Below are positions 1-11,003 of a DNA stretch of 64,000 bases, one piece after another. The translations under genes were made by a program, and so were the position numbers. Numbering within the stretch: position 1 is the stretch's first letter; each line of letters starts with the position of its first letter. The stretch covers positions 5,439,001 to 5,503,000 of the forward strand of contig NC_064042.1 of assembly GCF_932526225.1 (NCBI RefSeq). Direction: 5' to 3'. The DNA comes from Nematostella vectensis. Taxonomy: Eukaryota > Cnidaria > Anthozoa > Actiniaria > Edwardsiidae. Below the pieces are notes generated by a model, which was not told the origin of the DNA, made no database searches, and was given only the letters and a program-made list of their open reading frames with translations.

Positions 1-271
1 AACTCACTTCGCTCAACTAACGGCTTAACATTTCATCGTACTTTAAATAGCCTAAGCTAAGGCCGTCCGGATAAAATCCACTACTATGAAGTGTGTCATG
101 ATTTTTTCGAGAAGCAATTTTTCGACTTTTTCGATATTCCAGGGGAATATCACAATTAACAATGAAAGGTAAAAGCGTGATGTTGAAAGAATGAGACATG
201 ATTTTTGGAGTAGATTGATGTGTCAAACGGCGAGTCATGGCACGGGCTCTTTAATAAACAACTTGCACTTA

Positions 272-412
272 GGCTACGTTCAAACGTCGTATTACCATGA
301 GCCGTATTGAATGCAAATGCATGCAAATGAAGATGAAACACTCGAATCGTATCATTCGCATGCATTTGCATTGAATACGGCTCATAAATAATACGACGTT
401 TAAACTTAGCCC
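272..412. mobile_element. Short inverted-repeat element (MITE), about 140 bp
   Basis: The left end (GGCTACGTTCAAACGTCGTA) is matched as reverse complement by the right end near 390-412, and the inner arms share the ATTGAATGCAAATGCATGC-type sequence around 305-330 and 360-376. The element is almost entirely hairpin. A TA is present at both borders, which would fit a Tc1/mariner-like target duplication, but this is weak. A degraded relative lies at about 37044-37167, and a half-copy may lie near 57985-58020. Confidence 0.65.
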
Positions 413-839
413 TAGACGTGCCTTTTGAGTGTCAAACTCACCCTAAAATTAACACAATTATGGCTACGGCTGTACGCTGATTTGTAATCGCTGAATAATT
501 TTCTTTTTGTTATTTTTGACGTCAAAATTCGGTGCGCGCGCGTTTGCTACCCATCTTATTGCAAGTCGCCTATAGTGGTGTGTTTGCCGGATGTGTCGTA
601 GGCTGAGTGAACAATCCATTCGTCAAACCCTGTACGCCAACCTTCCTGCGATCTTAGTAATCACTCAGTAGTTCTCCTCTAACCCTTACCAAACACTCTT
701 TATCTCTCCTTCTAAGCGCAGCATCTCTGTGCGTAACAATGAGAGCTCTTACTGACTACGGCTATGGTTTATCATAGGGTTCGACTATGACGACCGGTCT
801 GTCTTCAAATGAGGTGTGTGTCGTCACAAAACAGCGAAA

Positions 840-1455
840 ACAGCAACCCAAAACGGCGACGGCAGAAAACAATCGAGAATAAAGAGCCAGACATGAAATG
901 TACTCTGAAATGGATTCTGTCTGATACATTTTAGCCGTTATCCTTCAAACGACAACGTGAAAACTCCCAAGTTTCACGGTCTAGCGAGGGCGGGAACGTG
1001 ACTAGACTATCCTTGTTCGCTATGTTAGAAATAAGATTCTAGGCTTTTCTACAGTTTTTAGGGAATACAAAAACGTGTAAATTTAAAAAACAAGTTTAGA
1101 ATTGATTGCAATTGATGGATTTGGGGATCACGTTCTCCCTGCAGTCGCCCGGCAATGGCAAAACGAATGTTACCATAAAAAAAATGCTTTTATGCTTAGA
1201 ACTCAATTCTAAACTAGTTTTGACAAAATTACTTGTTTTTGTAGTTCCATACAAGTAAAGATAAACCTAGAAGCTTTTTTCTACCACAGCGACCAATGAA
1301 AGTCTTCATTATGGCACACACGGCTCCTTCCTCACTAGCCCATGTATTGGAGTTTACAATTCGTGAATTAAAAAATGCGGCTAAAATGTATCCGTTTCAG
1401 AGTGTACTTCACTATTGTTTTCTGTCGTCGTTTTTTCTTTTTTTTGTAAGATGGA
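840..1455. mobile_element. Large diverged inverted repeat (foldback-like)
   Basis: The left arm from about 840 to 1110 resembles the reverse complement of about 1195-1450. Matching blocks, in order, are the CAGAAAACAAT region, the ACTCTGAAA..GGAT block, GATACATTTTAGCCG, ATTCTAGG, ACAAAAAC and TTTAGAATTGA. The arms are clearly diverged and contain indels. No target duplication could be fixed. It may be an old foldback or non-autonomous DNA transposon. Confidence 0.45.
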
Positions 1456-1614
1456 TTGAAATTCAGCGTGATTCAAAGCGGATTTAATTCACTACTGTAA
1501 TGGGACTTAAGGCCTGTTTCCATTTGATTGTTTGAATTCATTATGCCAGCTAGGTGTAGACATCTTGCGTCCTGACTGTCCTGCATGACTCATGTTGTTT
1601 TGATGTTGTTGCAG

Positions 1615-4600
1615 GGCAATCTAAATGGGGACCCTCTGGAAGCCAGGTGAGTTTAAAATCCACGAATTACTAGTTTGAACCTATTGAACGTTAGAGAGTG
1701 GCTTGATAGATCAGTCGTACGGGCTTGGTCTTTCAAGCAAGAGGACCAGGAGGGTGCGAACTCAGGTCAGGTCAACTTGGGATTTTTTTCAGAGGTGTAA
1801 GAAACTCGCCCTTTACCTTGAGGATTGTGAATCTCTCGTCTTTTCAGATAAAGACATTAAGCCAGGGATCCAGTGCCACGTGAATATTAACACATTAATA
1901 TTTGCATTTTGTTTACCTTTTGCAGGGACCTCATCCTGGCGGCCATCTTGCAAGGTGAGTCGTACTATTCAGAATATCCCCACCCTACCTTCCCTAACTG
2001 ACTATTCCAAGTATCTCAACCCTCCCCTCCCTAACTTACTATTTCAAGTATATCCACCCTCCCCTCCCTAACTTACTATTTCAAGTATCCCCACCCTACC
2101 TTCCCTAACTTACTTCTCCGAGTATCCCCACCCTACCTTCCCTAACTGACTATTCCAAGTATCCCAACCCTCCCCTCCCTAACTTACTATTTAAAGTATA
2201 TCCACCCTCCCCTCCCTAACTTACTATTCCGAGTATCCCAACCCTACCCTCCCTTATTATTCCAAGTATCCCAACCCTACCCTCGCTAATTTACTATTCC
2301 GAGTACCCTCACCCTACCCTCCCTTATGTACTATTACCGAGTATCCCAAACCTCCTCTCCGTAACTAACTATTCTGAGTATCCCCACCATCCCCTCCCTT
2401 ACTTACTATTCCGAGTATCCCCTGACTGAAGAATGATCCCTTGAACTTCTACAGCGAACCGGCTGACGGTTGCCGTGAGCGATGTGTTAAGTCCGGGGCC
2501 TGGGGAGGATTACAGTCGGTCCTACTCGATGACGTCACTCGATCGTTCGGATGGAGAGAACATGTGTTCGCCACAGGTGCGTCACCATGGTAACCCTTTT
2601 GTGGATACCATGTCGCCATGGTAGCCCTTTTGTCGCCACCTTAAATCAAACTAGCCTCATAAAGTTTTAATATAAGCAGATGCTACAACATCCTTCTTAT
2701 TGTTTATCATTGAAAAGTGTGATGCCTTTTTTAAGGTATTTCTTTAGAAGTATTTTAGTTGCTTGCGAAAGTAACAAAATGGAAAAATGCTTAAATGGAA
2801 TCGAATGCATGAGCGTAAAATGGCGGCATTTTGTGGTTTCAGTTTTTTTTTGGCACTCTAACTCTCTTGCGTGACTCCAGATTTCACTATGCGAATGATT
2901 TACATACTGCAGTGATCTCAAAATACCAAATTGTATCTTTGAAATATCGTAAATAAGTATCAGACTTTAATCGGAGATAGTCGATCGCCCGCAAAAACCG
3001 CTGGTTCACCGAGCATGCGTGCTTGAGGCATTTATCTCTACCGAAGAAAGCAGGGAGGAGAGGAAGATGGACACTTAGATGCTAACTTCGCGTGTTGAAA
3101 CCAGCGTGAAGGAGACGCTCGCGGAATAGGACGGAACAGAACGGTTGCTTTTCTTCCTATTCCGTTAGCGTCTCCTTCGCACCGATTTCCACACTCGAAG
3201 TAATCATCTTAAAGCCACTTGTCACCAGTTTACTTCCGGAGGTCCGACGGAACCCTAAACCGTTAAAAGACAAAAAATCTATTAGAATTCGAAATATTTA
3301 ACAGGCCATCCGCGCTAAATGATCAGTCACATCCTCAAAGAAACTTCCAATAGACACACTGCTGTTAAAATTTTGAAATACTTTTCGCGTTTTCCGTAAA
3401 AATCATCGGGGATTGTTAGTAATCGTCCGAAAGTAAATTGATGACATTGTCGCTTTAAGTATCCGCTTCCTTCTCCGTGTCCTTCTATTTGCTAGCAAAA
3501 CAGCCTGCTTTAATGGGTAAATGATATAAACTAACATTCTAGTGCTTGATTTTACAGCAGCAGCTTGTGTTATCGACGTCCATACTAAACGAGCAACTTA
3601 CTACCCTTCTGGTAAGAAATTCCTCTAACTTGTAATCGCTGCTGGCTTGTGGCTAACACTTAAGTCTGGGGGCCCTGTGGTACGCGGTACGCAGGGATCC
3701 CTATCCTTTGGACTAACATTAAAGTTTTTGGGCCCTTTGATGCGCATGGACAGGGATCCCAATCCTTTTGACTAACACTATTCCAATTCCAATTATTCTC
3801 CTTGGGTTTCCTGTGGGATCCTCGTGGCTTTCCCCACCTTAACCTCGTCGGGTTATTTCCGAGAGTTCCTTGTTTATTTTTTTATCCCTTTCTCTTTGAT
3901 TTTATTCCTAATGTTTGTTAGTTTCGGAAGCTAATTTTCGCGTTTCTTCACAGGGAATAATCACTGAGAGAGACATGGCGAGGGAAAGGTGAGAAAATTC
4001 GTGCTGATCTTATTACTTCATTATTTCATGTTTTCTTGTTTGCTGCTGCTATTACTTCATTTACCAAATTCGATCATTTAAATATAACAATAGCATCCCT
4101 AAATCAGCCGATTGAAATGGATGCTCTCTTGCACTTGGTATTTTGCTAGGATGACAAGATGGCGGCTGGCAGGGGCTTTTAAAGCAATTGATCTCATCCG
4201 GAAAGTCTTCCTATCTGTTCTTGAAGTCCATGGCTGGGTTCCTATACGCTATACCCGGGATGAATGCCCTTTTTATCAAATCAAATGTCAAGATAGCGCC
4301 GTATTTATCCCTGGGATAGCGCTCACCTGCTTTCTAGGGGCCGGTCCCTTATCTATATTCAAATCTATATTGAATGTGGTATGTAAAAAAAGATATATTT
4401 TATGATGAGCAACTGAATTCAATCTTTCTGCAGGTTACGGTGCGATCTTCAGCTCGCCAACACACAAATCCAGAGACTGAAGCAGGGTCGTACATCCTCC
4501 CGGCGCAGTCGCGAAAGCAGTAGTAGTAACTACCTCTCTCACGATGACGGCTACTCGGGCTTCAGAGTAGACTCACCTCGGCCCACTTCCCCGACGAACA

Positions 4601-7600
4601 CGGCCGACATAGACTCAGGTATCCCATCAGGCTAGTGTCAAACCTCTTTCTATACTCTGTGTGTGTATGTGTGTGTTGTGTTGTGTTGTGATTTGTGCTG
4701 AACAGTTTCACAGCGTTCGCAGCTGTATCCGCTGCACAGGACTAATAACAACGAACTAATGATATGTATCGTTGAGAAGCTACCTTCTCCGACAAAAGCC
4801 TGGGCGTTTGCACTGTTGAATTTTTGTGACTTTCCAACGGGTAAAGTTCGTCGGTCCGACTTACATGACAACCTCTCACTATTTTGGAAAATATTCCCTG
4901 CATTTTTTAGTGCGCTAAAAATGTAATTGAGCCGTTTTTATTTCAAGATGGTTGAATATATACGGTTATTCAATGTATAATTCCCTACAGAAATGATTTT
5001 TTTTATGTGCATAGGGTTTCATAGCCTACGAAAGTACGCATGACGCAAGCTAGTATCGACGGACTTGAAAGTCAGTTTTTTTTTGTATGGCGTACTAGAA
5101 AGTTGTCACTTTTTGGTATACTTATCTTTACAAAAGACAGTAATAACTAAATTTATAGCTTGTGATTGAATCTTAATGGCATTTAATACTAGTAAAATCA
5201 CTTCTCGTTTCGTTGCCTTCTCGTTGAAACCCCTGTCCGGTTGTCCGTTCCTGACCATGTCCAATATTTGCAGATTATGCACCTTTATCTGAAGCAAGCA
5301 CAAGTGACTGGTTATCAGAAGATAATATGGTAGGTTTTCCAAATCCAAAAATTCCCTTAAAATATATCGTACAAAGTTTCAGTTTCAACCGTTTATTTTA
5401 GTCGTGGATTAGAAAATTGTGAAAGTTTTTCATACCTATTATAATGATGTTTCTGATTCATCTGTTTATGGGTTGCCCTGAATACTTCACTGCCCTTGAG
5501 TCCCGCAATCTGGGCGCTGGATTCTCAGGAAGGACAACGAATTCATACAAGTTTTTCAAATAAGTTGGCACTGTGAAAGGTTATGCCTCGTAACCCGCGT
5601 TGTATCATGGGTAGCATATAAATGGCCAAATCTCGGCCATTTTTGAATTCGCAGTGGCTATATGCCCGACAGTCGGTACAGGTCTTGGATGGACTAAATG
5701 CCCGACAGTTTTCAGTTTATTCAAATAACCCAGTAAATTGTCTTCCTAGTGAGTTCAAAGTATTCTATATTTGTTGAGAAAGGGCAAGCGAATATGAATT
5801 GAGCTTTGCTGTTGGTATTGAATACTTTCTGTTGTCTGTGTACAGTATAAAATCGTAATTTTATGCCCGACTTTCGGGCATTTAGCCATTAACGTTTGGA
5901 ATTTTAAAAGGATAAGAGCAATGCAGTTTTCAAACCTTTATGGATTTTAAAACATTGATTTGGTCATTCGTGAGGCAACGCGTGTTGTCAATAGATTGGT
6001 TCTCAAGGAGCAACGTTATTATAGAATAATTGTATACGTGTTCATTTATGGCTTAGTTACTGCATTTTTTAATATGAAGCGAACTCTCACTGACAATTTT
6101 AACCGCTAGATCACCCTCTGGCTTCTGTCTTTCAAAAACCTTGAAGAGGATTCATTGGCCAGCACTGAAATGGTTTCCTATCACTCAAAAAGCTCTGTTT
6201 ATTTTTGAATGATGTAAGCCAGAGAAGTGTTTAGCTGTTAGACGTTGTTTACGAGAGTTCGCAGATTATTTAAAATCGCTGTTATATGCCCCTTTTTCGC
6301 CAACGTAATTCCAGCGGGGAATAAGATAATATGAGGTCTAACGCTTGGGGCAATCATCACACCATGTTAAACATGTCATGGCTATCACGCATGCTCCAAT
6401 AATGGTTGACACGTGATGCTTCATTAGCCACTCATGTGCATGCATTTGCCCACCACAGGAAGTCAATCGCTCATCGTCGTTCAGTGGCTACAGGACTAGA
6501 AGCTCCTTTGTAAGTCACGCATTCCATGTTTGCGTCACGCATGTCACGCCATCTTCACATTTCGATTGTCTGTTGAGTTTGGCTTCTCGTTGGTTTAACG
6601 AGAGCATTTCATCCTTTCGTTTGGCAATAAATTGTAGATGAACTTTTTTTAACTAACTCTCAAAATAATAGGATGGCTTATGTTGAAAAGATTATCTGAT
6701 TCATCACATGGATTCTCGGCTGCAACCTTGGTTGAAATAGGTACACTAAACTTCGAAACAAGATGGCAAAAAGAAATATTATGGGTGTATTTAGACTTTG
6801 TTTTGTTTACTCGTGCCTTGAAACCCAAAAACGGTAAGACAGACAAAAAACTGGGTTTCCTTGTATGACCTTCGATAACCTTCATTTGTTATGATGTATG
6901 TATGTACTTTGATCATGTATCTTGTACTTAAAAATGAATTCATTATATTATTTAAACCTGCGACTTCAAGTAAATAACTTAGATCTACCTTGACAAACAC
7001 TGCGTTGCAGTTAAATCACATCAATGAAGTCGTTACTAGGAGAAACTGAAAACTGTTTTCAAAGAAAGATATGAGACACTTTAAAACCACTCATAAATGA
7101 TAAACTCATCAATAATCCAGTAAAGATCACCATTGCATGCATGTAACATGGTGAAATTCTGTTCTTGTTATAGGCGTTCAACTTAACTCATAAACTGGGG
7201 AAATGGAGAAAGCGAACGAAAGTCCGCTGACCACATGCTTGTGGGCGCTAAATATTTATTCTGTCGTTAAAACAGATACAAATTTTGTTTCAATTTTGTT
7301 CAGCCATTAAACCGCGTCGGAGCTCGACAAAACCGCTCAATGTAACCTGTCCTCTAATCTAAACCTCTAAACGGTTAACATTCTAACGTGGTTTGGTTTG
7401 CACTTAAGGGGCAAAGAGGGTTTTTGTGAAACACTAAGCTGTTCGTCGTTAAAGCCTAAACTTGTTGTTTTGCTGTTAAAGATATTAACAAACGCAGATA
7501 TTTCCTTTGGCTCCGACTGCTGTGACGTGTGACGGCCGTGCCGGCTGTCCGGTAAGTATGTCAATCTATATACTTTCCGAAAATAGGGCCACATGTCAGT

Positions 7601-9524
7601 TGTCTGAAAATAGGGCCACCTGTCAGTTGTCCGGAAATAGGTCAATTATTCGAAAATAGGTCCCTCTATCTCTTGTCTGAAAAAGGGGTCATATTTCTTT
7701 ATTCCAAAAATAGGGCTATATATTTGTTGTCCGAAAAAATGTCCATCTATCTGCTGTCCAAAAATAGGATAAACTTTCTATTCTCGAATGTAGGGTCATC
7801 TATCTATTTTCCAAAAATAGGGCCGTCTATCTATTGTTCGATGTCCACGTTCTAGATATTTTTTTATGTTGTTATTAGAGTGCAATTTTGATAAAATGAA
7901 ACCCGGGAAAAAGGGAGTTGTGGTATTCCTGTCGATAGTTTCTTTTCTGTTTTACATGGTTGAACCACAGAAGTAACAATTTCAAGAGAGGGATGGAACA
8001 CACTCGATGTAACACAGTCGCAAGCAAGCCGTGTGCATTAAGTGGGGCATTGTTTAGTTTTTTCCTGAGGTTCCTTTTCCCAAAACAATGATTTCATGCA
8101 CGAAAGTCTCGATGAAACGGAGATGAGAGTTTCATTGTCCAAGAATCAACCCATTATTGCACTTAAGGATTCATCGCCGAATATGTAATTCATGTCAAAT
8201 TTCACTTTTTGTGCAAACTTCTGACAGAATTAATCCCATTTTACATAAAGTCACTTAAGTCTCATCAACTCTCATCTCCGTTTGTTCGATGCTTGATTTT
8301 TTATAAGCAAAATATGTGAAGGATTTGCTGAGAATAGATTGACTCCTCCATGTTCACCGAAGAGAATATGTTTTATAAAGTTAGCTTCACCGAAGAATCT
8401 AAAGTAATTATTCCAGCTAAAAAGCGCACTTCGCCATCTTGGGTGCCTAAAGCCATCAAGCAACAACTTGTGTATATTATTATTATCCGTTAAATTTTCT
8501 TTAAATCTATCACCCTATTAAAAATAGTAAGCTAAAGATTTCCACGGTAAGCGTTTTGTAAATGAATTAAAAGCATTTTAAGTAAACTCTAAGCAGCTTA
8601 TGAAAACGTTAAATTTGCAAATAAGGCAAACGATAAATAGCCAAGATGTATATGACGTCATAGCTTTTCTTACCCCAACCACCGGAAATATTTTAGGAAC
8701 ATTTCTGGCCAAGTTTCTATCAGGTTCGCCTGCACCGCACCCAAACCACCGCAATGCTTAAGGGGTCGTCCACACTAACACGGATTCAAAAGTATCCGGA
8801 TTCTCTTCCCCGAAAACGCATCACTTGGTTCGCGTCCACACTATCGTTTTCGAATCGTGTTCGCCTGGATCCAGCCGTCCACACTAACACGGATTCAAAC
8901 GTTTGAAAACGCTGAAAGGTACGGGGTGACGTCATTTTTATGATATGCGCATGCTCAAAGCAGCGCGCGCCTACGATATGACGCCATCCTTTTCATCTTG
9001 ATACGGATTCGACCGTCCACACTACGGACCAAAGTATACCGATTCATTTTGATTCACTTTCGACAGCGTTTTCAAAAGTATCCGGATTCGCTATTTCCAG
9101 CGCGCGTGTTAGTGTGGACGGAAGGCCTAAACGTATCAAAAAGTATACGGATTCAAACGAATCCGTGTCGGTGTGGACGGAAGGCCCTAAACGTATCAAA
9201 AAGTATACGGATTCAAACGAATCCGTGTTAGTGTGGACGGCCCCTAAGGCTTCACACAGCCTTATAAGAGAATGTATGACGTCATGATACCTCAGAGAAC
9301 CTTGCACTATAAACCTTATGCACCTTAAATACTATGTACGCACATCCACCAATTCATGCTACTTTCTTCCGTTCGTTGACGTATAACCAGTCCCTCTCGT
9401 TCCACAGGCCACGAGTGGTTATCGCTCCTCAACAGGCTCGTCTGCTGCGCGCCATACTCGCCACAGGATACCCTCAAACAAAACGTACTGGAGTGACGAC
9501 CCAGACTACGAGTCCCAATTTTAG
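1615..9524 (+). CDS. 3' part of an unrecognised coiled-coil, Ser-rich protein gene
   Basis: Nine exons join in one open frame with GT/AG borders: 1615-1646, 1926-1954, 2455-2576, 3558-3611, 3954-3988, 4434-4618, 5274-5329, 6459-6509 and 9408-9524 (TAG at 9522). The 5' part lies upstream of the window. The product has a helical, coiled-coil-like stretch first (around DLILAAILQANRLTVAVSDV, then LRCDLQLANTQIQRLKQ). A Ser/Arg/Asp-rich, probably disordered tail follows, ending in DDPDYESQF. The last four residues, ESQF, fit a class I PDZ-binding C-terminus (S/T-x-hydrophobic). I do not recognise the family. Centrosomal or cytoskeletal scaffold is a guess from composition only. Phase is consistent at all eight junctions, which is the main evidence that the gene is real. 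The first exon's frame is assumed. Confidence 0.72.
1955..2430. repeat. Intronic minisatellite, about 37-bp unit
   Basis: A pyrimidine-rich tandem array of roughly a dozen copies. The unit reads about CTTACTATTTCAAGTATCCC followed by CACCCTACCTTCCCTAA. It begins within about 20 bases of the splice donor at 1955 and nearly fills the intron before the exon at 2455. Unit lengths vary by a few bases. Confidence 0.85.
3078..3208. mobile_element. Hairpin MITE, about 130 bp
   Basis: The left arm 3078-3131 and right arm 3154-3208 are near-complementary, sharing GAAGGAGACGCT and GGAATAGGA, with a loop of about 22 bases. It lies directly against the TTAA element that starts at 3209. Confidence 0.65.
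3209..3458 (+). mobile_element. TTAA-flanked MITE, copy 1 of 3
   Basis: It starts TTAAAGCC and ends GCTTTAA, with imperfect terminal inverted repeats built on ATTGTCACCAGTTTACTTCC. Close copies lie at 27076-27322 and 34915-35161, all in the same orientation. TTAA at both ends is what piggyBac-type insertion leaves, so a piggyBac-related non-autonomous element is the likely class. No transposase is present. Confidence 0.75.
7540..7855. repeat. Degenerate minisatellite, about 28-bp unit
   Basis: About eleven diverged copies of a unit resembling CTATCTGTTGTCCGAAAATA plus GGGCCAT. It lies in the long intron before the last exon of the first gene. Confidence 0.75.
8762..9244. mobile_element. Non-autonomous DNA transposon, PIF/Harbinger-like
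   Basis: The terminal inverted repeats are GGGG(T/C)CGTCCACACTAACACG at the left and its reverse complement at the right. TAA lies directly outside both ends (8759-8761 and 9245-9247). A 3-bp TAA duplication fits the PIF/Harbinger TWA target. Subterminal copies of the same motif occur inside (8880, 9100-9180), including a tandem duplication of about 60 bp at 9120-9240. It lies in the last intron of the first gene. Confidence 0.75.
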
Positions 9525-9589
9525 CTTCCCCGATCCGCGCAGGACTGGATCCAAGCGAAGCGTTAGGCTTTATTTAATAATTAGCAAAT

Positions 9590-9615
9590 CATATATATAT
9601 ATATATTATATATAG
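9590..9615. repeat. AT microsatellite
   Basis: An AT dinucleotide run in the probable 3' UTR of the first gene. Confidence 0.9.
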
Positions 9616-9930
9616 GTAAATAATTCTTCTTAGCCCTTTAATTTTTCTTCCTGTATGTGGGCTAGTAGCCCCGCATGTTCGTATTAATAAGGGTTATAAA
9701 AAACATTCCTGTGTAGAGACAATTCTCGAATCGTTTGCTTCATTCTAAGGGCGCATTGCAAGACAGCTTGCAGGACTAGACTCAGATCGCAGTTATTAGA
9801 GAGTTTTTGCATCAAACACTCAAAAATCAATTCAACTAAAAACGCCTTTTCGTGTCAACATGACCAAATCTAGAGATGAAGTTTGTAACAGCTTTTGGGG
9901 ATATTCCTGCTACATTATTACTTTGTTGTA

Positions 9931-9936
9931 AATAAA
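9931..9936 (+). promoter_or_regulatory. Candidate polyadenylation signal AATAAA
   Basis: The first clear AATAAA found downstream of the stop codon at 9524, giving a 3' UTR of about 400-430 nt. Confidence 0.5.
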
Positions 9937-10110
9937 GTAATAAATCACTTTTAAATGGATATTATACGCGGTAGCTTTTTACTCAGAACTTCCACATTAT
10001 ACTTCTCGAGGCCGACCACCGCCCATATTGACCCTATTATCACACTTCCCGAGGATATCGAGCCGCACTCTTGCACGGATTCATTCACCCCTGGGACCTC
10101 CCTGTGGACT

Positions 10111-10325
10111 AGCTTAAGCAAGTCAACACGAACGGCATCAAAAACGGCGCGCGCGGTCACGAATTGCTGAAAAACGGCGTTGACGTCCGTGACAGGAAAT
10201 CTAGAACGGCATTTTCCCTATTTTTACGTTCTACGTGCGCGGTCACGGACGTCAACGCCGTTTTTCCAACAATTCGTCAGAGCGTGCGCCGTTTTTGATG
10301 CCGTTCGTGTTGACTTGCTTAAGCT
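10111..10325. mobile_element. Long near-perfect palindrome with 83-84-bp arms
   Basis: Arm 10111-10193 and arm 10242-10325 are reverse complements apart from a few differences near the middle, separated by about 48 bases. The outer ends are AGCTTAAGCAAGTCAACACG and its complement. The arms are GC-rich, with CGCGCGCGGTCACG near the centre. High arm identity suggests recent origin or homogenisation. No target duplication is evident. Confidence 0.8.
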
Positions 10326-10372
10326 CTCTATTTTCTGTCTGGTGGATCCCCTTTGTATCAAACGGGGATGAA

Positions 10373-10789
10373 CAGGGGCTCGTTTCTCGAAACACCCGAG
10401 AATTCACGGGCCCGAAAACTTTATTTTGCATTTTTGCTCAAAATCGTACATGTTTTTCTTTTTGAGAACCGCTTTCATGTTTTAGAACAGTTTGAACTTC
10501 CTCTTGGTTCATATTCACGCTCTATAGGGCTTTTTTTCGAAGTTTTGCTGAATCCAAAAAGTTATCCGAAAAGTCTGGTGACTGCGAGGTCCCGAGAACT
10601 AAGTTCGGGGAGGATCTATAAAGAGAATCATCCTTAACATGAATCTTTGTGGTAAAATAAGATGTTTGACGATATTTCAACACATTTAGATAACATTAAT
10701 TTTATAGGAATTAGCCAGCTTTTCAAATTTAGGGTATAAAACGTTTTCGGGCCCAAGAATTCTTGGGTGTTACGAGAAACGAGCCCCTG
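10373..10789. mobile_element. Terminal-inverted-repeat element, about 417 bp
   Basis: The left end CAGGGGCTCGTTTCTCGAAA is repeated inverted at the right end (about 10730-10789), with similarity over about 50 bases through the CGGGCCCGAAAAC region. No transposase. It lies next to the palindrome at 10111-10325. Confidence 0.7.
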
Positions 10790-11003
10790 GAAAAAGCCCT
10801 TAATGACAGCTTTGATATAAAACACCTTTTAATGCCGGTAATGTAAAAAATAAACGCTCTTAAGTAGAACCACAATATCGATCTCAGGACCATCCCATGC
10901 GACTCTAATTAGTGACTCTAAGTCACTAATCCAAGGGGTAGCTCCACATTTAGAGCACGCTTATTAGTCCAGTTCAATCCAAAACACATTTCTAATGCCA
11001 GGG

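Larger units (their letters stand above)
1..1614. other. Non-coding stretch upstream of the first recognised exon
   Basis: I see no exon here that can be tied to the downstream gene. The stretch is probably an intron of that gene or its 5' flank. It contains a small MITE (272-412) and a large diverged inverted repeat (about 840-1455), described separately. The short open frames present lack coding character. Confidence 0.5.
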
